Below are positions 35,781 to 47,588 of a stretch of DNA of 64,000 nucleotides, one piece after another (positions within the stretch are counted from its first letter, which is position 1; each line of letters starts with the position of its first letter). A model generated the notes under the pieces. That model was given only the letters and a program-made list of their open reading frames with translations. It made no database searches and was not told where the DNA came from. A program made the translations under genes and the position numbers. This DNA comes from Desarmillaria ectypa (lineage: Eukaryota; Basidiomycota; Agaricomycetes; Agaricales; Physalacriaceae), in contig JAUDYN010000008.1 in NCBI GenBank assembly GCA_030407005.1, positions 2,604,001 to 2,668,000 of the forward strand. The letters are read 5' to 3'.

Positions 35781-37714
35781 ATGTTCCATCTTAGCTTCGA
35801 AGCCCTGCATACCGATCTACCGACGGCTGTCGTCACTGCTATTGTATTGGCCGTCCTGGTTCACCTGGTCCCCTACCTTATCGACTCTCATCGACTTCGC
35901 TCGTATCCTGGTCCTCTGGTTGCAAAGTTTTCGGATGCATGGCTAGCATGCATAGCCTACCAAGGACGTCGTTCGGAAGTCGTTCATGATCTGCATAGGA
36001 AATATGGTCAGTCTATTCTTAGATTTTTTCGCGCTCTTCAACGCTAATTTGTCTCACCAAGGTCCCTTTGTCCGCATAGCACCTAATCACATTTCTGTGG
36101 CCCTGACAGATGCGCAGCCCTTAGTATATGGGCATGGAAATGGGGCACTGAAGTCATCGTTCTATGATATGTTCGCGACTACATCTCCTGGAATATTTGA
36201 CGTTCGCGATCGCCAGGTCCATACTCGCAAACGAAAGATCATCTCGCACACTTTCTCGCAGAAGAGCGTACTGGAGTTGGAGCCGCATATACGCAATTAC
36301 GTCAGTCAATTGCTGGGACAGTGGGGCAAATTACATGACAAGGCTTTGAAAGGTATGTCGGGCCAGGAAGGTGAGGGCTGGACGGGTCACGACGGGAGGC
36401 TTTGGTTGGACTGCATGCCATGTAAGGAAGCGTCCTTCGTTTTACGTCTCGTGCTTAATACTGCTGTTCGTAGGGGTTAACTATGTCACGTTCGATGTCA
36501 TCAGTGACTTGGCATTTGGTGCTCCGTTCGGGATGACCATGGCAGCGAAAGATTTTGCTCTAGTGCCTAAAGATCCGCATACCGTGATTAGCTCTTACAG
36601 GAACGTAGGAGCAAAGTATGCCACGAAGGAGATCAAACTTATCAAGAGTGTAAGTGGCACAATGCCCCTCATGGCGACGGCGGGACCTTTACCTAGATGG
36701 TGTCGGCCACTGCTCAGGCAAACTCCATGGTTTTGGCAAGCTGGAAAAGATTATAATTCTGGAGTGGCGATGGCGGCTCTGGCGGTAGCGAAGAGGTTGA
36801 AGACGCCGACGGACAGGAATGATTTGCTTAGCAAGCTGCAAGCTGGGAAGGACGAAGACGTGAGTAGCTTTTTGCCGATCACTTCAGCAGCGGTACTCAT
36901 CTACTTAACATACTAAGGGTAACCCAATGGGTCTAGAAGAGCTCATTGCAGAATCGTTGACTCTTCTTGTCGCAGGATCTGATACCACCGCCAAGTAAGT
37001 CTTTCTCTGTTCTATCAATCTAATGCACAAATCCAATGATCTATTCAGTACTTCATGTGCCATCATCTACTATTTAGCACGCATTCCGAGCATACAGGAG
37101 AAACTCCACAAAGAGCTGGACGATCACCTGGACTCTGACGTCGCTACAGCTGAGCAGGTGAAAAACCTCCCCTACTTGCAAGCTGTCATCAACGAGGGGC
37201 TAAGGTTGTACTCCACGGTGGCGATCGGGCTTCCCCGTGTGGCACCTGAGGGCGGGATGATGATTTTTGGAAACTACTTTCCTGCTGGTACAGTTATCAG
37301 TGTCCCTATCTATACGATCCATCGTGACCCAGCGGCGTTTGGAGACGATGTGGACGAATTCAGGCCCGAGAGATGGTTTGAGCGTGACAGCGTCAGCCTG
37401 TCGAAAGGGTTTTATCCATTCTCTGTTGGCCCTCGGTATGTGATCCCGAGTTTCCTATCGATGCTCAAGGTTGAATTCATACCATAACAGGGCTTGTATC
37501 GGGCGTAATCTGGCAAATCTTGAGCTGCAAATTATCATTGCATCGATTTTGAAGCGCTTCCATTTCGTATTAGAGAATCCTGATGAAGAGGTAGGTGATG
37601 CTGCTTTTTTGACATGTGGCTTGCTGACTTTTGGATAAGCTCCAAATACATGAGGACTTTGTGAGGAAACCAGTTACTTGTCGTGTTGGTCTAAAGGCAC
37701 GCGAAGTGTTGTAG
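35781..37714 (+). CDS. Cytochrome P450, CYP53-like (benzoate 4-hydroxylase type)
   Basis: Seven exons (35781-36006, 36062-36421, 36474-36859, 36918-36994, 37049-37435, 37491-37590, 37640-37714) close in phase and give 536 residues. The N-terminus is a membrane anchor (VVTAIVLAVLVHLVPYLI). Key motifs are the I-helix AGSDTT (about residue 343-348), the E-x-x-R of NEGLRLY, RPERW, and the heme-binding loop FSVGPRACIG with the axial Cys at about 481. Blocks such as RSYPGPLVAKFSDAWLA, GPFVRIAPNHISVA and ARDVISDLAFG-like VTFDVISDLAFGAPFG fit the CYP53 family, which para-hydroxylates benzoate and related aromatics. It acts at the endoplasmic reticulum with a P450 reductase. Subfamily assignment is from motif memory. 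Confidence 0.88.
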
Positions 37715-40102
37715 TTCATCATGGTAAGGCTATTGGGACCGTAACATATACATGTATATACGAATCCCGATGAGAATCTAAAGTGGAGGGCTGCTAGTCT
37801 TCCTACATGTTACCAGAGAAGGTCTCTCTTTTCCGAATATTGTCGTCGCTTTCAGAGATCCCATGAGATGATACCCAGTTGTAAGATCAAATGAGACAAG
37901 CATGATGTATGCCGGTTGCACAGGGACAGCTATCTACGATGCCTCAATGTTTGGCTCCAAGTTCCGAGTCGAAATGTAATTCATCCCAGTATTTGTTTTG
38001 TTTTCCCTTTTGCTGTCTCTTTGTTTCATGTTCCCAGATTATTCTGGATAGCCTTTGCCACACAATTCACTAATAACTAACTCACTCCGTGATAGTTCGC
38101 TCCAGTCTCCTCAAATCTCACTCAGAACACTTGTTTTAAGGTCGGTTGACGATCGGTGTAGCCTTTTTGGTCGGAACCTTTAGTAGCTGATTGCTCAAAT
38201 AGATAGGTTTGAACGAGCTACTTGCGTGGATCTGCTTTTGCTCTCCCGTCTCCGCGAGATATTGTGCGAGGATCACTTGAATATACATTGACATTCAATG
38301 TGCACGTTCACAACAGTTTCCACATCTCCCCTCCATGATCGGATATATCCGATACAGAAATTCGAAGCTGACACGTTTGACAACTTAAGGCTCGGCCGCT
38401 TCAAGGTGGATTTTCTTAAATGATACGTTAAAGTATTTCAGAGCCAAGATTCGAACACGTTAAAAAGTAGAAAGGTGTATAGTGTGTGGCACTTTGGGAC
38501 AGGCCAGGGAGACTATAAATGCCGCCATAATAATTGCGATGAACCATGATGTACATAATGCCTCCGTCAACCTCCCCCGAGCGTACTGGACGTGTGATCC
38601 GTATTTGAGGTGAACAAAGACACTTTCGTTTTCGGCCCGTACGAGGGGATTTATTGAGTTGGTCGTTTGCTCTGCACTGTCAAATCTTCACCCCTCGACC
38701 GTTCGCAGAAAAAGTGATAAAGCCGTATAAACGCGGAGGCTAATTGATAGGATAACGGTCCATGCACGGAGCGGAGACTGCCTTCGTGTCCTGAACGACC
38801 GAAAACTTTTCAAAGTTCGTATAAGTTAGAACAAGCTAAATGTGGCAATTAGTAATGAATTAAGACAACGACAAACTATCGTACCAACTACGCTTGCCTA
38901 GTCGTGCACTGTTATAGCATTCTGACGATACTTCGACCAAGGTAGAGTCAGATGAAACCGAAGAGACGATGGTTCGATCGTCGAATATTGTGTAGTAACG
39001 ACTTCGACCTTGACCGTAACGGCAATGCGGGGGAATTCTGGCGCGCCAGTAAACGACGCGCTGAATGTAAGAAGAGCAAGGATGTCCTATTAAACAGGTT
39101 ATATGAGGTAGGACGACAAGTGTGACACATACCTTTACGAAGGCCAAGACGGATAGTGCCATTCGAAGAAATAAGTTACCGTGCTCAATGTTGTTGCAGC
39201 TACCCCGATGAACATCATCGGTCATTCTTATGCATATTTTTTATTTCCCATAGCCACCTTTGATCAAAAGCGCGCCTTGATCATTAACACGAGCGGCTCG
39301 GGGCAAGAAGCTGGGAGGGGCAAGTATCGTGACCGAGGCGGGAAGCTTTCGAGTATCCCTCCGCGTTTGAGGCGACCGACTTGAAGTCTGAATTCCAAGC
39401 GGGCTTGGGATGGGTTAACGATAAAAAGTGTATGACCTTGCCACTTCCACCTATCTCTTCCTTGGACGCCCTTATTCCGTTTCCGTACCCCATCCATGTC
39501 AACTCATGGAATATGAAGTACAGTCGAGATAACGAAGCCCATATGGAGCATGAGATGCTACTTGGTCCCATTTTTAGCTACTGCGTGGCTGGTGGAGGAC
39601 CTAGAATATCTTCAGATGACTCTTTATAGCTATTCATGGTACGTGCTAGTTTAATCTCGAAGTTTTACGGCTAGGGAGCTCAAAAGTTTACCAAACACAC
39701 AGTTCACTTGCACAGAGAAGCAGCAATATATTACTATGGCTAATTGTACAGCTAAAATACCGTGTTCTAAGATGTACAAGTGCACGGAAATGGGCGCGTA
39801 GTGTGGAGGTGCAAGGAGGATCGATCCCGATTTGGTGTTGATTGAAATTCCGGATTCAGAATAATGGGAAGGAATGTCATGCCGAGGGGGGTCCTTTAGG
39901 CCCTTACAGGTCTACTTTTTCAAATTGCCCTGCCAGGTGACCAGGGGCGACGCCACAACACGCAGTCATGCAAGCAATCCGATCGACAGGTAAAGAAGTA
40001 TCATGTGATGTTCACGTTTTGAAAAAGAAATTCAAATTTCGATGACTCGAGTTGAACCGCGACGCGACGGTTGTCTCAACGTCGAGGTTGGACTCCAGCC
40101 CG
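37715..40102. other. 2.4 kb intergenic region with few signals
   Basis: No gene with recognisable homology. A possible two-exon minus-strand gene (38898-39162) is listed separately. The segment 39200-39640 has overlapping medium frames on both strands with no family match. The missing N-terminal part of the RdRP was looked for here and not found. Confidence 0.45.
38898..39162 (-). CDS. Possible small two-exon gene, unrecognised
   Basis: ATG at 39162, exon 39133-39162, intron 39087-39132 (GTATGT...TTAATAG), exon 38898-39086, giving 72 residues (MALSVLAFVK then DILALLTFSASF). The splice sites are good and the hydrophobic start could be a signal or anchor. Without the intron the frame continues for 121 codons with a poor composition. 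No family recognised; it may be a relic. Confidence 0.3.
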
Positions 40103-43100
40103 ATGTCTGCCAAATTTTCTCTACCTAAGCAGTGCTTTCCGATTTTTCACCTGCGCTTTGATAATGCTGGCGACTTTCAGACTACCCAGGATGTTATTTC
40201 GTCCTCCAGAGCGACCCGACTTATCAGCGACCCCGAGCGATTTTTAAAGGTGACCTTTCCGATGAAGCTGAAGGACAATCTTGTGGGGCAACTCCTTGTC
40301 GATAAGATTAAGAACGGCATTACTTTCGAGGGCAAGAAGTGAGCGTAAACTACAATTAAATCAGCTATCATCTGATACCGCGGAGGTATATCTTCTTTGG
40401 GTATACTGAAAGTCAGTTGAAAGAAAGCCGTGTTCTCTTCTTTCAAGAAAGGGAAGACTGGACGGTGCACACTCTCAAGGCTGAACTTGGAGACCTGTCC
40501 ACCGTTTATCGAGAATACGGGTACGGAAAGTATGCTGCACGTTTGGGGCTGTCTTTTTCCTCGACTGTCCCAGCTCTTGAGGTGGGTACTGCTTAAATGA
40601 CGTCTTAGCTTCTTTCTCACCTACTGGCGCTGATAGGTTGGCTTGGAGGATCGTTATCTCCTGGATGACCTTAGAGCGGATGACGGTTCCGACTGTAGCG
40701 ACGGGTGCGTCTCATGAAGTTTTACCATTTCTTGGACTAAAAAAATCCTAGTTGTGGCATGATACGTGACTCATTTGCTAAACAAGTCTGCTCTACCATC
40801 GGGGTGAGCGAGGACACTTGCGGTGGGCCTTTAAATGCCTCCCGTCCTACTTGCGTTTTGAACTTGTACTCTTCATACATAAAGTCTTTCAAATACGGCT
40901 GGGGGGCATTAAGGGACTGTTCGTCAGGTACAGAGACGAGGTCTTCGACCAGATTTGCGGCGGTTCTGGAGCTAAAGTGGCTTATCGCCGCTCTATGTTC
41001 AAATATGAAGACGGTCCTCTGATGCTCGAAATCCAAAATGTTAATTGTCCACCCCGCAGCGCTAGGCTCAACATTCAGTTCATCGTCCTTCTCATGACCC
41101 TGGGAATTCCGTCCAAGGTATTTTCTGAGTTTCGGGTATCTAATTGTGCTACGCTTAAGACACATACCACAGGTCTTCGAATCTCTTCTTCGGAAGCAGC
41201 TTGATGATCTCGAGCAGATTATGGTCAATAGACAAAAGGCCATTGACTGTGTAGATGGAGAATTAGATTCAGAAGGAAATGACTTCGACCAAGAATGCAA
41301 GTGCTGTTGTCCATATATCTCGACTAACCTTCATGTCCCGTGACAGTATATGAAATGCTCCTCGCTGGATTCGATTTAAGCGAAGGGCACTTGGCGTGTC
41401 TATTGAAGCAATTCCAAAAACGTTCGCTGGACGCACTCCGGATGAAATTGCATATTCACGTAAAGGTTTGTTTATGTTCTTAACCTTGGGCGTTCTTTCG
41501 AGCACGATCGTGATTCTCTCAGGACTCGGCCTATCTGTATGGAGTCGTAGACGAGCTTGGTATATTGGAGGAAGGACATGTATACATCAACCTGCCTTAT
41601 CAAGGAGGACCGCAGGTCGGAACTTTCCTTGTCGGCAGGAATCCCGCTTACTCCCCCGGTGGTTGGTGTCATGAATACTATTCATTCTCCATGAGCTGAC
41701 TTACGTTCTAAAAGATTTACGACGGCTGGAAGCTGTAAATGTCCTCGAATTGTCGCACCTCACCAACTGCATTGGTAGGCATCACCATTTTGACTTGCGC
41801 ATTTTTCAGTCCTCATCCCTTCTTAGTATTTGCGGGTAAAGGGAGATACAGCGAACCTAGCCAAATGAGCGGTGGGTGCGCACCACGTCACTGTAAAGGA
41901 GAAACAGACGCTTACCTTGTTACAGTGACCTGGATGGAGACCGCTATTTAATCCTCAAGGACGCAGATCTTATTCCGGACCCTGAACAAATACGTCCGCC
42001 TAAAATGAAATCGGACCCGACGCCGTCCAGTTCCAGTACGATTCAAGTCGAAGATGACACGTCTTCCAGTGACGACGAGTCGCAAAGCGCATATGCCACG
42101 CCACTGAGTGAAGACGACGCGTCTTCTCGTGCATACTCGGACCTTTCACAAATGAACAGAGATGCGGTCAAGGTCTTCATGAATCTCCGAGGAAATCGAC
42201 TTCTCGGTCAAATGGCTCTTGCTTGGATGCGTCAAGTGGGGAAGACAGAGGAACTTGCTGATCAATCGTATTGCACCAGTCTTGTTCCGCTTGTCGAGAA
42301 AGTACTAGTACGTTACGCTGACCTTGTCATAGACCCCGAGCATTGAAATACGGATTGACAGGATATTGCCAAGACCGGCGAGAATATCGAATCGGTTAAG
42401 AAGCAGTTCTATGCACTTAAAGCATTAAAGAGCGCATCAGGTTCTGACCACTGGAAAGATCCTATCAAGCAGCTTCAGAGCCTTGTCCCGAATCCTCCTG
42501 GTTATTCGCAAGACGACTTCCAATACGATCCCGACTTGATTCTCGAGGGAATCGCACCGCGCGAAGAATGGAACACATATATTACCGAAGGCCGGAGATC
42601 TATCAAGGTGTTTAACCAAGCACTGAGTCGCGCTATTGCCGCTGACAGAAAGAATAAAGGTACCTTTTGACTGACTTAGTGATAGCATGGCTCCATCTGA
42701 TGGTACCACTGCTACTCCTACAGATAACGGATCTTCAAGATCTAGTAATACCGAAGATAATGAGACTGGTGCCGAAAAGGTTCGACGGAAGTACGTTGAA
42801 CTTTACTTTTGTATGTTTAAACAGATTGTCAGTTTCGTGATCAGACTCACCTTACGCATGTAGCTATTGAACATGTTCTAGACGACCCATCTAGGCTCAT
42901 GCTTCGGGCGTCTGCCTGGTAAAGAACGACTCTTTCTGTCCATGTCACAGTTTAACGTCCTATCAAGGTATTATGTTGGATACGAGAACGAGAAAGCTGC
43001 ATTCTCGTGGCTAGGTCTTCGATGGCTGAATCACATCAAAGCCCGTAAGTTTGCTGAATCTCCATCGTAGCTCTTTTAAACTTTTGTTGACCTGTAGTGC

Positions 43101-44176
43101 GATCTGGAATTGTACCGATCACCATTGGTACGATTCAGAAACCTTTGATTCCGGTCCACCGCGAAAGAACAGATGATGACACCTCACATTATGCATCAGC
43201 AACGTCTGCAGTCGAAGGTAGGCATCTTGCAGATCGTCAAATCAAGGCATCAACAACTCTTCCAGACGCTAACAGTGATTCAGATGTTACTATGCACACG
43301 GTGTCTGATGACGAAGGAGACGAGGACGATGACTCGTTCTATTCATTGTCAGATGATGATGAAGACGTGGTTTCAGACATTGAGGACGACTTTACTTCCC
43401 AGGTTTGCCGTTCGCCATCTCCTCTGGGCACAGAAACATCAAGGACCTCGACCACAGGATCTTTTGAAACTTGCGAGACAATGTCGACTGCGACCGATTA
43501 CGAGACAGCGGAGGATACGGATGTCGAGGAAGAGCTTCCGTCGATACCAAGATCCCGTCCGAGTAGGGGTCGTGCACCTTCCGTCGCTAGGCAGTGGTCC
43601 GAGGAGACCCTTGTTAATAACTTTGACGCTGCTCCGCCTGCAGATAAGGACCGACCGCCACCATCTCCAATATCCCGCCCTGGTCCCCCTAGACGCGGTA
43701 TCCGCCCACCATTTGGATGGAGTCTCGATGACGTGGAATCCATTACGCCAAGGCCCGTGAGTCCACACTTCTCATCTCCGCCGCCTACGCCTCCCCCCAC
43801 CAATCGGCGCGCTGAAAAGTCAAGAGCCATAAACACAGAGCCTTCGTCTTCTGGTCCTCGGCGCGGTACACGTCGAACATCAATTCCAAACGTCGATACA
43901 AGTGACCCTATTCCTTCTAGGCCTCCCACTCCCGCGTCTCCTCGTCCCACCCCTCGACAAACGGCTCCTCATCCCGAAAAGCCGAGAGAGCCTGTTGCTT
44001 CAAACTACCCGAAGTGTAACAGATCTCCCAGCGACAGACACGTGTGGAAGATCACGGCCAACGCGTTCCAGCGTACATATAGGTGTAGAAATTGTACCAT
44101 CAAGGTGAAGGAAAAGGCCTTCTCGGTCCTGTCCAGTGATGGGAGACGATGGGAGGCCTCTGACGTGACTTGGTAG
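40103..44176 (+). CDS. RNA-dependent RNA polymerase of RNA silencing (QDE-1/RDR type)
   Basis: The catalytic motif GGDLDGDRYL (DLDGD, near 41915) is reached by splicing out an intron between GG and D. Upstream are the family blocks YIFFGYTESQL, DLSTVYREYGYGKYAARLGLSFSST, GCGMIRDSFAKQV, IKGLFVRYRDEVFD, VAYRRSMFKYE and VNCPPRSARLN. Then come YGVVDELGILEEGHVYI and GRNPAYSPG-DLRRLEAVNV. About a dozen introns fit. One at about 41297 needs a GC donor (GCAAGT) to stay open. Phases around 42660-42860 do not close cleanly in the Ser/Thr-rich linker. I start at the ATG at 40103, but the usual N-terminal few hundred residues are not visible, so the gene is N-terminally short or has unseen upstream exons. 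The C-terminus is a Pro/Ser/Thr-rich tail ending in a Cys-His patch (YRCRNC). The enzyme makes double-stranded RNA for small-RNA silencing. Confidence 0.85.
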
Positions 44177-44802
44177 TCCGACCTGAGATTCTTTATTTTT
44201 CTCATCGTGTTATTGGTTATCGCTTCTTTCCTTAATGCTTGCTTCTTCAAACCCACTGCGATATCTCCTTCCACCCGCTTTCAATTTAAGTTTACCTGCT
44301 TTATTTCTGGGGCGATTCCGTGTGCTTCAATACCTTTATATGTGTACCACTACTTTTCATTTGCGCCGTACTTATGTATATTTCCACTATCAGACTAGCC
44401 TGGTTTTAGTTTGGCTATACCTGGGCGTTGACTTCTAAATCATTAGCTCCTGCAACAACTTTCATACTAGATTCACGATCCTTTCGCCGACGTAGGACCG
44501 TTCGCAAACGCCCGGAACTTGTTAGACGCGGTTTCTGCCTCGTGTCGGCCACCTTCTGTCGCAGATGCAAAACATCAATGGTGAATATGTAGTTTCTTTT
44601 TTCGGCCCCCTCGGATGTAAAAACATCGAGGCAACGATCTTTGTTGGGCGCTGTGTGATTGTTTGTTCAGCGCTTAATTTTGCCTTCTCTTCGGGCCTTT
44701 GAACAAACGTCCCTGGGATGATAAAGACATGAAACATTCATCATGTCAAGAAGTTCAGAGGGTCCACAAAAGTAAGTCTGCATTGGCGTTTCGAAGGTAA
44801 CA

Positions 44803-44935
44803 TTGCTCATCGCCGGGCCTCTTGTGCTCTACCACGAGGATCGCGGATATGATTCTGCTACAGTTCGTTGGGGAGTCCCCTTTGTTATCAAAAGATATAG
44901 CCTTTGGGGAAGGAGCGGGGAGCAAGAGGGTGCTA
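44803..44935 (-). pseudogene. Fossil scrap of the nuclease-like gene
   Basis: Read on the plus strand, GGCCTCTTGTGCTCTACCAC onward matches 49288-49345 of the third nuclease gene. From about 44870, GTCCCCTTTGTTATCAAAAG onward matches 49557-49612. The roughly 210 bp between these in the gene is missing. The match includes the reverse complement of the E-H-K region. About 85 percent of bases agree over 130 nt. Confidence 0.7.
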
Positions 44936-45419
44936 TACGAATCCTGGGAATCGTTTTAGTGTATGACACGGACAATGTCCTGCTTGATTAACTTGTCCTC
45001 CTATGATGGCACCTTGCGCGCGTCATGGTTTTCGGCCGCACACGCCCAGAGCAACTTCAATTTATGATTCAAAATGCCAACACACAAATCTATTTCTTCA
45101 ACTTGGCATATGATCACATTCGTATCATTGACATCAGTAGTTGAGTTATATCAGATAATAATAGTACTACGACTGGAATAGCTTTTGTTCAAGATAGGGA
45201 GCGTAAAACGAAAATACGAAGCAAATCACAACTACTTAGATCACTACTACATTGGGGGAAGGGGGTACGACGATGCTCTTATCAAGTGGGTGGGGGAATG
45301 GGGAATGATGACGAAAACAATAATACAACGAGCATTCGAAGACTTGACGCGACTCGAAAATGTGGAGAGTCGATCTCGGGGAATCCAGGGGAAAAAGAGA
45401 GGAACGGGGTATGGCTGGC

Positions 45420-46997
45420 TCATGACTGGAACGAAATGTTGTGGCTTTGAAGGATGCTCTGATAGATCTCCGCCTTTGTCCTCCACTGCTCCACCTCAAG
45501 CGTCAGTGTCTCGACCTTGTCCTCGAGTTGCTGCTGGTGCTCGAGCTTGCGCTTCCTGCTCTTCCGTGCTGCGATGGTATTTTGGCGACGCTTGTACTCG
45601 ATTAGCTGACGGTCCGTAGCGTCCGGTGGCGGAGGGTCAAGCTCGTCCTCATCACCAAGAGCCGCCGACCGTGAACGCTTCCTAGCAAACGTCGCAGGTA
45701 CTTCCTTCCTTGACGTCGCAGAGGGAATGACATAGCGCCGTGGCTGCGTGGGAGCATCAAGGGGAACCATGGTCTCGGGGGTGATGTTTTTGCGGGTGCC
45801 CGTCGCAGACGTGCGAGGAGTAAGCTTCGTCGGCCGCGTGGCGGCGGGAGTGGAAGTCGGTGGAGGGGCGGGCTGGTCGGCGGTAAGGAGGGGAGAGGGG
45901 TAGACGGAAGTGGGATCTATGAAGTCAGTAGCCGGCGAGGTGGGCGACATGGTATACAGTTCCGCCATGTCCGGGAGCTGTGGAACCTTCGCCGGCGGTG
46001 GCGGTGGCGCAGGAGCCGCCAACAATTCTTCGTACGAGAGGAACATCATCGGCTCATCCACATCGGATATCAGGGGAGTATCACCGTCCTGGAAAATGGG
46101 GGTCGTGAGGAAGGTGTCAAGAGGAGTGTCAAACGGCGACGAGTCGAACGAGTCCAAGGTGTCACTGTAAGGAGTATCGACGAGCGGCGATGTGCCTGCA
46201 CCCGTGAGGAAGTTCGCCGATGGGAATTCATCGAGATCTTTGAAGATAGGCGACGAGCCTGGCGATGATAAGTCAGTGAGCCAGTCGTCATCGAAAAACA
46301 GCCAATCCCAATCACCTAGCGCTTCACTGAAGTCGTCGCCTGCTGTGGCCAGCAGGTCGGCCGGGGTTACCGTTAGCAACTGCATTTGTGCAGCAGAGTC
46401 GACGGTCGAATTAGATGATGTTGGGTGGTTTAACATAGCTAGATAATTGCGCTGTAGAATCTCGAACTGAGAGAGCGGTGCGGGCGCTGTGGGCGCTGGT
46501 TTTGGCGGGGTGTTACGACGAGGTGCTGTATTCGGTGGCTGTGGAAGAACCGTTGGAATGCCATATTGAGAGGCGAGATCTTGTTGATCAAACGATACCC
46601 GGGGAGGGGTAGACAAAAGGTAATTTATCGAGGCATGGTGGGGGGAAGGGAAGCTTGAAAGAGGACTTTCAAGAGGGGTCGCTGTTGAGACATTGCGAGT
46701 TGCCGATGACGAGGATGGACACGGAGTGGCCGAGTTATTCACAAAGCGAACATCTTGGCTCTTAGTGATGTAAGCGTTGTGTCTATGGTCCGAAATTGCG
46801 GCTGGTTGGGGTGACGATGAATAACAAGGTGGCCTAGGCGACACAGAGGGCGACCTAGAAGGGCTGTTCAACATCGTCAGTGTTGAGCTCATTACTTCAT
46901 CGTTGTTAGAAGTGTTGGCTGGCGACAGCAGCAGCGATGCCGGAGGCAAATATCGCCACACGGTAACGTGGCCAACAGTGTTTGGGTTTGCAGCCAT
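45420..46997 (-). CDS. bZIP transcription factor, Gcn4/CPC1-like
   Basis: A single exon of 525 residues starts at the ATG at 46997 (MAANPNTVGHVTVWRYLPP). The C-terminus is a bZIP: basic region RRQNTIAARKSRKRKLE with the N-x-x-A-A-x-x-S-R signature, followed by the leucine heptads of LEDKVETLTLEVEQW. An acidic, aromatic segment in the middle (WDWLFFDDDWLTDLSSPG, near 46280) resembles the central activation domain of Gcn4/CPC1. The rest is Pro/Ser/Thr-rich and disordered. Gcn4-type factors activate amino-acid biosynthesis genes on starvation by binding TGACTCA. Such sites stand in this gene's own 5' region. The longer open frame upstream of 46997 lacks an ATG. Confidence 0.85.
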   Translation of the reverse strand: MAANPNTVGHVTVWRYLPPASLLLSPANTSNNDEVMSSTLTMLNSPSRSPSVSPRPPCYSSSPQPAAISDHRHNAYITKSQDVRFVNNSATPCPSSSSATRNVSTATPLESPLSSFPSPHHASINYLLSTPPRVSFDQQDLASQYGIPTVLPQPPNTAPRRNTPPKPAPTAPAPLSQFEILQRNYLAMLNHPTSSNSTVDSAAQMQLLTVTPADLLATAGDDFSEALGDWDWLFFDDDWLTDLSSPGSSPIFKDLDEFPSANFLTGAGTSPLVDTPYSDTLDSFDSSPFDTPLDTFLTTPIFQDGDTPLISDVDEPMMFLSYEELLAAPAPPPPPAKVPQLPDMAELYTMSPTSPATDFIDPTSVYPSPLLTADQPAPPPTSTPAATRPTKLTPRTSATGTRKNITPETMVPLDAPTQPRRYVIPSATSRKEVPATFARKRSRSAALGDEDELDPPPPDATDRQLIEYKRRQNTIAARKSRKRKLEHQQQLEDKVETLTLEVEQWRTKAEIYQSILQSHNISFQS

Positions 46998-47100
46998 TAT
47001 TGAAAAAGAAAATGCAGAAAATGGCGAACAAATAATGTGATATTGCTGCGCTAATTGCCCCAGCGTAGGCCAAAGCAACAGAACAGATCGGAGCGGAAAT

Positions 47101-47118
47101 TGACTCACGAGTGACTCA
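47101..47118. promoter_or_regulatory. Pair of TGACTCA (Gcn4/AP-1) sites upstream of the bZIP gene
   Basis: TGACTCA occurs at 47101-47107 and 47112-47118, 11 bp apart (one helical turn), about 105-120 bp from the start codon. A third TGACTCA lies at about 47219, and a TATA-like TTTATAA (minus strand) at about 47235. The arrangement fits autoregulation by the encoded factor. If the TATA is used, the first two sites would fall inside the transcribed leader. Confidence 0.6.
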
Positions 47119-47588
47119 ATAGACGCCTACTGAGCAAGTCAGACGCCTCGCGCAGAATAAAATCTGCTAAAGCGTCGAGGTGAGAGTTGGGGGAAAAGTG
47201 GGCAACGTCGAAAAATGTGACTCAACCCGGATTATAAAGGCAATCCCTCTACAGCTTCAATTTCAAACTCCGCTGACACATACACTCGGTGTATTCCGAG
47301 GCTATTCCGGTGCGCTTTCATCTATTCAAGCGCTTATTCCAGCACCTAAAAATTTCATTTCCAACTCGAATGCTGTGCTTTACTAGCCCCAGTGTCACCA
47401 AATCCTTCCCAACGCTCTGTAATACCTGTGTCACGTTCTTCAAGATTCGAGTCATATCGCATTGTGGCGCATCTGGGACTGCCAAAATGGTTACCTTACC
47501 AATCTTCCGTACTTCCGGATGACAAAGAAGGGCACCAAGATCGCGCTTGATCCTTATCTGGACAGCCACGAGTGACACCGCCTCAAAC

